Origin: Desulfoluna butyratoxydans
Lineage (GTDB): Bacteria; Desulfobacterota; Desulfobacteria; Desulfobacterales; Desulfolunaceae
Assembly (NCBI RefSeq): GCF_900699765.1
Contig: NZ_CAADHO010000002.1
Span: forward strand, 62,001-126,000
Length of the DNA stretch: 64,000 nt
Reading direction: 5' to 3'
The notes under the pieces: model-generated
What the model saw: only the letters and a program-made list of their open reading frames with translations
The model's database searches: none
What the model was told of the DNA's origin: nothing
Part shown: one piece after another, positions 59,531 through 64,000 of the stretch
How the letters are laid out: each line of letters starts with the position of its first letter
Position numbering within the stretch: position 1 is the stretch's first letter
Translations under genes and position numbers: made by a program

Positions 59531-60424
59531 ATGAGATCCATTCTGCCCGGCCCCATCAGGGGGGTCCTCGCTTTTCTGCTCTATTTCCTCAACTCCATTG
59601 TCACCATTGTGCCTTTGGTGACCGTTGCCATCACCAAGCTGGTGATCCCCTTCTCCTTCTGGCAACGAGCCTCCCGGAAGATCCTGGATGTGCTGGCCAC
59701 AAACTGGATCGACGTCAACACTTTCAACATGAGGCTCATGCAGAACATCGACCTGGAAGTCACCGGAACCGAAGGCCTCAAAAGGGACATGTGGTACCTT
59801 GTCATCAGCAACCACCAGAGCTGGGTGGACATCCTCATCCTCCAGAGGGTCCTCAACCGCAAAATCCCCTTTCTGAAGTTTTTCCTCAAAAAGGAGCTCA
59901 TCTGGGTCCCCATCATGGGCCTCGCCTGGTGGGCCATGGATTTTCCCTTTATGAAGCGCTACTCCAAAGAGCAGCTCAAAAAACACCCCAACCTCAAGGG
60001 AAAAGACATCGAGGTCACCCGAAAGGCCTGCGAAAAGTACAAAACCATCCCGGTCTCCATCGTCAACTTCGTGGAAGGCACCCGCTTCACCCCGGGCAAA
60101 CACACCCGGCAAAGCTCCCCCTTCACCCACCTGCTCAAACCCAAGGCCGGGGGTGTCGCCTTTGTCCTGGGTTCCATGGGCGAGCTTATGACCGGCATCG
60201 TCAACGTCACCATCGTCTACCCCAACGGCACAAAGAGCTTCTGGGAATACCTCTGCGGTAAGATCGACGCCGTCAAGGTCCACGTGGAGCTCATGGAGGT
60301 CACCGACGACATCATCGGCTCCTACGAGAACGATCCCGACTTCCGCGCCCACTTCCAGACCTGGATCAACGGCGTCTGGGAAGCCAAAGACCGACGCATC
60401 GACCAACTGCGCAAGGCGGCATAA
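59531..60424 (+). CDS. Acyltransferase, YihG/PlsC-like
   Basis: The 297-residue protein has an N-terminal membrane segment (about 15-42), the acyltransferase motif NHQSWVD (HX4D) and a second motif FVEGTRFTPGK. It ends in an amphipathic region. These are features of 1-acylglycerol-3-phosphate acyltransferases; the closest pattern I know is E. coli YihG. It would add an acyl chain to lysophosphatidic acid at the inner membrane. The ATG at 59531 has GGAGG about 11 bases upstream. It stands alone after hisA. Confidence 0.85.
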   Translation: MRSILPGPIRGVLAFLLYFLNSIVTIVPLVTVAITKLVIPFSFWQRASRKILDVLATNWIDVNTFNMRLMQNIDLEVTGTEGLKRDMWYLVISNHQSWVDILILQRVLNRKIPFLKFFLKKELIWVPIMGLAWWAMDFPFMKRYSKEQLKKHPNLKGKDIEVTRKACEKYKTIPVSIVNFVEGTRFTPGKHTRQSSPFTHLLKPKAGGVAFVLGSMGELMTGIVNVTIVYPNGTKSFWEYLCGKIDAVKVHVELMEVTDDIIGSYENDPDFRAHFQTWINGVWEAKDRRIDQLRKAA

Positions 60425-60428
60425 AAAC

Positions 60429-60726
60429 CGAGAGGCCTCCGGCGGCCCTGCCGGGGGCCAAACTTTTAAAAAGTTTGACAAACAGGTCTTAAGCAAGTCT
60501 TTCCAGGCTTCGCCGAAATAATTTCCACTTTTTGCATTACAAAAGTTTTTTGCGGAGCTTTTTTTCAAAAAAGCGACCCGCCGGAGGCAAGCTGAATAGT
60601 TACTGCCGTTTTAAATGCAGATGAGATTTGACCCGAGGAACGAGGGGCAAATCACATCTGCCATCAGCTTTCAAGGTGGCACACCTTCCCGCCGGAGGCT
60701 GTTTTTTGGAGCTGAATAGTTACGGG
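60429..60726. repeat. Structured intergenic repeats (GCCTCCGGCGG family), copies A and C
   Basis: This gene-free stretch contains a GCCTCCGGCGGCCCTGCCGG block followed by AAACTTTT/AAAGTTT and GACAAACAGG, an inverted CCCGCCGGAGGC tail, and GCTGAATAGTTAC twice. At 60617-60661 there is a hairpin with 13 of 14 pairs and loop ACCCGAGGAACGAGGGG. The remaining bases to 60955 contain no gene. Related copies lie at 46303-46345, 61823-61880, 62022-62131 and 63220-63300. Confidence 0.8.
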
Positions 60727-60955
60727 ATTTTTTCCTTCCTGACGCCCCCCATGACCACATGCCACGCCCCATTCCCCTCAGTCCCATCCAAGACTCGCTT
60801 CCACAGCCGGCCATCGCTCCTCGCCCAGCCCCCCTGGGGGAACATTATCTATGGCTCATATTCAGCTATTTACAGGCTAAATCAAGTAGGATACGGTTTT
60901 TCAGGACGGACCGGAAGGTGATGTGGAGCAACTCTTTTTACCGGGGAGACAAACG

Positions 60956-61798
60956 ATGGAGTTCGGTGGTTACAGGTGTCATGGGGTGGAGATGTGCGAT
61001 TTTCTTCTGGACGGAGGCGCCATGTTCGGGGTGGTGCCCAAGCCCCTCTGGGAAAAAAAGATCGCCTCGGACGACAAAAACCGCATCCCGCTTAAGGCGC
61101 GGTCCCTGCTCCTTCGCGGCAACGGCCGCAACATTCTGGTGGACACCGGCTGCGGCACGAAGTTCAGTGACAAGGAGCTTGCCATCTACGGGGTCACGTC
61201 CACCCGCAGCCCGGACCAAGCGCTGAGCGACTTCGGCCTCTCCACGGCGGAGATCACCGACGTCATCCTCACCCACCTTCACTTCGACCACGCAGGGGGC
61301 ACCACCTTTCTCAAGGACGGCAAGGCAGTCCCTACCTTTCCCAACGCCACCTACTACACCCAGAAACGCCAGCTCAACTGGGCCAAGCACCCCACCTTGA
61401 GGGATCGGGCCAGCTTTTTTGCCGAGAACTGGGCACCCATGGAAGAAAGCGGGCAACTCACGGTCCTGGACGGCAACACCCTGCCCATCGACGGTATCGA
61501 CCTGCTCTTCTCCGACGGCCACACCTGCGGCCAGCAGCTCCCCCTCATCCACGGCGAGGAGGGCGCCCTGCTCTACTGCGGCGACCTGATCCCCACCTCG
61601 GCCCACATCCCGGTCCCCTGGCACATGGGCTACGACAACCAGCCCCTGCTCATCATGTCCGAAAAGGAGAACGTCCTCAAACAGGCCGTGGCCGGGAACT
61701 GGACCCTCTTTTTCGAACACGATCCCGCCATCGCCGCGGCCACCGTCAAAGAGGGCCGCAAAGGGATCGAAAGAGACCGGGTCGTAGAAATATTATAA
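60956..61798 (+). CDS. Metallo-beta-lactamase-fold hydrolase
   Basis: The 280-residue protein has the MBL signature THLHFDHAGG, an N-terminal NILVDTGCG strand, FSDGHTCGQQLPLI and CGDLIPTSAHI, giving a complete two-metal site. Such enzymes range from thioesterases to lactonases; the sequence alone does not tell the substrate. GGGGAGAC precedes the ATG at 60956; an in-frame GTG at 60923 would add 11 residues. It is flanked on both sides by structured repeats. Confidence 0.85.
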   Translation: MEFGGYRCHGVEMCDFLLDGGAMFGVVPKPLWEKKIASDDKNRIPLKARSLLLRGNGRNILVDTGCGTKFSDKELAIYGVTSTRSPDQALSDFGLSTAEITDVILTHLHFDHAGGTTFLKDGKAVPTFPNATYYTQKRQLNWAKHPTLRDRASFFAENWAPMEESGQLTVLDGNTLPIDGIDLLFSDGHTCGQQLPLIHGEEGALLYCGDLIPTSAHIPVPWHMGYDNQPLLIMSEKENVLKQAVAGNWTLFFEHDPAIAAATVKEGRKGIERDRVVEIL

Positions 61799-61822
61799 TA
61801 CGAGGTAACGATTCAGCGCCAA

Positions 61823-62131
61823 AAAGCCTCCGGCGGCCCTGCCGGGAGCCAAACTTTTATAAAGTTTGACAAACAGGTTTTTAAATCTCCCAACACCTTG
61901 GAAGTAGTCCGGTTAAAACTGATTATCAACGGGTTACGATAACGCATCCCGGTCCTCCAAGGTTTGTGGGATAGTTTGTACAATCCACCAGCTTACGTAT
62001 CGGGCGAAGCCCGGGCCGAAGGCGCGTGCGCATTTTTCTGGGGAACGAAGGAAAATGCGCACGCGCAATCAGCTTTCGAGGTGGCTCCACCTCGCCGCAG
62101 GAGGCTGTTTTTTGATGCTGAATAATCACAA
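61823..62131. repeat. Structured intergenic repeats, copies B and D
   Basis: At 61823-61880 GCCTCCGGCGGCCCTGCCGG... repeats copy A almost exactly, through AAAGTTTGACAAACAGG. At 62022-62066 a perfect 15-bp hairpin (arm GCGCGTGCGCATTTT) has the loop TCTGGGGAACGAAGG. It is followed by ATCAGCTTTCGAGGTGGC and the GGAGGCTGTTTTTTG, GCTGAATA tail as in copy C. The span 61799-62203 has no gene. Confidence 0.8.
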
Positions 62132-62203
62132 AACAAACTGCTTTACCACGGACGTATACCTTACGCGTCATTGTTAAACCCCACACCAGCCCCGGAGGCG
62201 CCC

Positions 62204-63205
62204 ATGCTCACCTTCATGCTCACGGTTATACTCATCCTCGCCCTGATCCTCCTTACCCCCCTGGCCCTGCTCAAGATCAAGCTCGCCCGCGGCATCAAAC
62301 GACAGAAGATGGAGAATGCCGCGTACCGGGCACCGACCCTCGACGCTTCCCACGGGGTCTCCTCCCTCACCGTGCTGCCCCTGGTGGACTACCACGCAGC
62401 CGAGCCCGGCCTTGCCACCGAAGCCGGGGTCTCCTACCTCGTCAGGGCAGGGGACACTAAGATCCTCCTGGACGTGGGCGCCAATGAAAAGGGGGAGCAC
62501 CCCTCTCCCCTGCTGGCCAATGCCGAAGCCCTCGGAGTGGATTTAAACAGCCTCGACGCCCTGGTCCTCAGCCACCTCCACCGGGACCACGTGGGGGGCA
62601 TCCCCGAAGAGAAGGAGAAACGGTTCTCCTTTTCCCAAGGGCCCTTTTCTGTGGTCGACCTCCCCGTCTACACCCCGGAGCCCCTCACCGGTCACCTGCC
62701 CGAAGGATGCCGTCCCATAACAGTCACCGAACCCCGGGAGATCGCGCCGGGGGTCTGGTCCCTGGGCCCCATGGGCCGGTCCCTGTTTTTCATGGGCTAT
62801 ACCCTGGAACAGGCACTGGCCGTCCACGTCCAGGGCAAAGGCATGGCCCTTATTATCGGTTGCGGCCACCCCACCATCGAAGGACTCATCGAACGCTGTG
62901 AAGCCCTTTTTCCCCACCCTGTGTTTGCCGTCATCGGCGGGCTCCACTACCCCATCCGCGGAGGACGCATCAAGGTAGGCCCCGTGAACATCCAGAAATA
63001 CGTGGGCTCCGACAGAATGCCGTGGAACGGCCTCACCGAAGCCGACGTCCGAAGCGGCATCGAAACCATCAAAAAGGCCGGAGTCACCACCGTGGGCCTC
63101 TCCCCCCACGACAGCTGCGACTGGAGCCTGGACCAATTCCGAAAGGCCTTTGGCAAGGGCTATGCCGAAGTGCAGGTGGGGCGCCCCATTGCCCTGTCTG
63201 AATAG
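62204..63205 (+). CDS. Membrane-anchored metallo-beta-lactamase-fold protein
   Basis: The 333-residue protein has an N-terminal membrane anchor (about 3-24). The MBL domain shows ILLDVGANEKG, the metal motif LSHLHRDHVGG, IIGCGHPTIEG and AVIGGLHYPI. This layout resembles the family that includes dihydropteridine-ribosylaminobenzene phosphate synthase-like proteins; the substrate is unknown. CCGGAGG is seven bases before the chosen ATG. Downstream lie two hairpins, at 63391-63421 and 63426-63450. Confidence 0.82.
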   Translation: MLTFMLTVILILALILLTPLALLKIKLARGIKRQKMENAAYRAPTLDASHGVSSLTVLPLVDYHAAEPGLATEAGVSYLVRAGDTKILLDVGANEKGEHPSPLLANAEALGVDLNSLDALVLSHLHRDHVGGIPEEKEKRFSFSQGPFSVVDLPVYTPEPLTGHLPEGCRPITVTEPREIAPGVWSLGPMGRSLFFMGYTLEQALAVHVQGKGMALIIGCGHPTIEGLIERCEALFPHPVFAVIGGLHYPIRGGRIKVGPVNIQKYVGSDRMPWNGLTEADVRSGIETIKKAGVTTVGLSPHDSCDWSLDQFRKAFGKGYAEVQVGRPIALSE

Positions 63206-63219
63206 ACCCTTCAGAATTT

Positions 63220-63300
63220 AAAAAACAAGCCTCCGGCGGCAAGGTGTGCCACCTTGAAAGCAGATTGACAATGCGCTTTGATCCTCGTTTGGGCCATCGG
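63220..63300 (-). repeat. Structured intergenic repeat, copy E
   Basis: GCCTCCGGCGGCAAGGTGTGCCACCTTGAAAGC... is the reverse-strand version of the tail of copies C and D (TTTCAAGGTGGCACACCTT, CCGCCGGAGGC). The variable stem found in C and D is degraded here. Confidence 0.65.
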
Positions 63301-63425
63301 CCGGTTGCCCCCCGAACTCCCTTGTGCCCTGGAGCGCCGCACTCCGGGGCATTGTTGAGCCGAATACTCATTCGGTACGCATAAAACAAACGCCCGGTGA
63401 GACTTTTTTATCCACCGGGCGGCAT

Positions 63426-63461
63426 CGGGTGACTCCAATGGAGTCACCCGGATCTTTTTTT
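63426..63461 (+). terminator. Intrinsic terminator
   Basis: CGGGTGACTCCA pairs with TGGAGTCACCCG and is followed by GATCTTTTTTT. It stands 220 bases after the MBL-fold gene. The surrounding 63462-63636 shows no gene. Confidence 0.75.
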
Positions 63462-63636
63462 CCCTTTTCCCATCCCTGCCCTTTGGGCCCCAAAGAAGAC
63501 CAGAAGCCCCGTTATTCAGGGTTCCATAAATTATTTTCCCATCTTGGCACGGACTGTGTATTAGGTAAGAGTACTCCCACACAGGGAGTTTCTTCATCAT
63601 ATTCTCCTATCGTTCACAGCTTGGTGGGGGGGACGC

Positions 63637-64000
63637 TCAGCCGGAAACGGCCGCGACCCCCACATCAAATGCTGTGAGATTCTGAGCCAGCGTCTCCCCG
63701 TCAAACCGCTTTTCCGCAGCCCCTTCAAACAGCTCCCGTGCCAGGGGAAGTTCACCTGTTCCCGCCAAAGCCCCTGCCATGATGACGTTGCCCAGCACCG
63801 GCGCTCCGATCTTGACGGCTTCTTCCGTGGCATTGAGGAACCAGGCCCCCTCTGTCATCTCCAGGATCCAGCCCCTGATCTCCTCATCCGAGGGGTAACT
63901 GAGCTGCCCGGAGATCACCCCCACCGGCAGAAAAGGACGCGTGTTGGTGATCACCTTCACCTGACGGTTCCCAAAATCCTTGAGCACCCGAATCGCCTCG
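63637..64000 (-). CDS. iorB: Indolepyruvate ferredoxin oxidoreductase beta subunit (partial, 5' end outside window)
   Basis: The visible 120 codons are the C-terminal part of an IorB/gamma-type 2-oxoacid:ferredoxin oxidoreductase subunit: VITNTRPFLPVGVISGQLSY, then APVLGNVIMAGALAGTGELP and ETLAQNLTAFDVG near the end. The enzyme oxidises aryl pyruvates to acyl-CoA, reducing ferredoxin, in anaerobic amino acid breakdown. The start and the expected iorA partner are beyond the window edge, so the subunit assignment remains moderately secure. Confidence 0.8.
   Translation of the reverse strand, partial: EAIRVLKDFGNRQVKVITNTRPFLPVGVISGQLSYPSDEEIRGWILEMTEGAWFLNATEEAVKIGAPVLGNVIMAGALAGTGELPLARELFEGAAEKRFDGETLAQNLTAFDVGVAAVSG

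Noticed and set aside
63211..63600. 129-codon open frame on the minus strand
   Set aside because: It runs through the structured repeat and two terminator-like hairpins, has no family resemblance and no good start.

Overview
The window reads as chromosome of a Gram-negative, anaerobic-type deltaproteobacterium (Desulfobacterota, probably Desulfobacterales). This is inferred from the ribosomal and RNA polymerase genes, an indolepyruvate ferredoxin oxidoreductase gene, large two-component kinases and a probable selenoprotein. No 16S gene is present, so the taxon is an inference. Host DNA is GC-rich. A 20.4-kb integrated element interrupts it and carries a distinctly AT-rich cargo block (about 31.4-39.2 kb).

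Region 1 (1-23.6 kb, all on the minus strand) is the core translation/transcription supercluster. In order of transcription it runs: tRNA-Thr, tRNA-Tyr, tRNA-Gly, tRNA-Thr, tuf, rpmG, tRNA-Trp, secE, nusG, rplK, rplA, rplJ, rplL, rpoB, rpoC, rpsL, rpsG, tuf, then the S10 and spc operons down to rpsH, which is cut by the window edge. fusA is missing from its usual place between rpsG and tuf. RpoC carries an inserted parvulin-like domain of about 95 residues just before the rim helices, with both conserved active-site histidine positions substituted.

Region 2 (24.0-25.9 kb) holds an MltD-type lytic transglycosylase lipoprotein and a tRNA-Arg(CCT). The 3' end of the tRNA is the attachment site of the mobile element.

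Region 3 (25,810-46,189) is the integrated element, bounded by a perfect 46-bp direct repeat (attL/attR). It has a tyrosine integrase with a zinc-ribbon insertion, a small excisionase-like protein, ParA/ParB with two candidate parS palindromes, a short SF3-helicase-like protein, divergent XRE regulators, a P4-like primase-helicase followed by iteron-like repeats that may be its origin, and terminase small and large subunits. No portal, capsid or tail genes are present. It looks like a phage satellite or plasmid-like prophage remnant. Its cargo is a sigma-54-dependent ZraSR/ZraP-like metal or envelope-stress system and a merR-merT-merP cluster without merA. Directly after merP lies a small Cys-rich gene with an in-frame TGA at a cysteine-like position, followed by a hairpin fitting the bacterial SECIS pattern. 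It is therefore a likely selenoprotein.

Region 4 (46.2-64 kb) is host DNA again. It holds a TonB-dependent receptor / YfiR-like protein / hybrid histidine kinase cluster facing a response regulator with an HD-GYP domain, then pyruvate kinase, a hemolysin-III family protein, a UbiE/MenG methyltransferase, DnaJ, QueD, a eukaryotic-type HisA, a YihG-like acyltransferase, two metallo-beta-lactamase-fold proteins, and the 3' part of an iorB-like gene. Structured intergenic repeats containing a GCCTCCGGCGG-type core lie between the last genes. Two of these hairpins keep their loop and tail but have unrelated, internally complementary stems.
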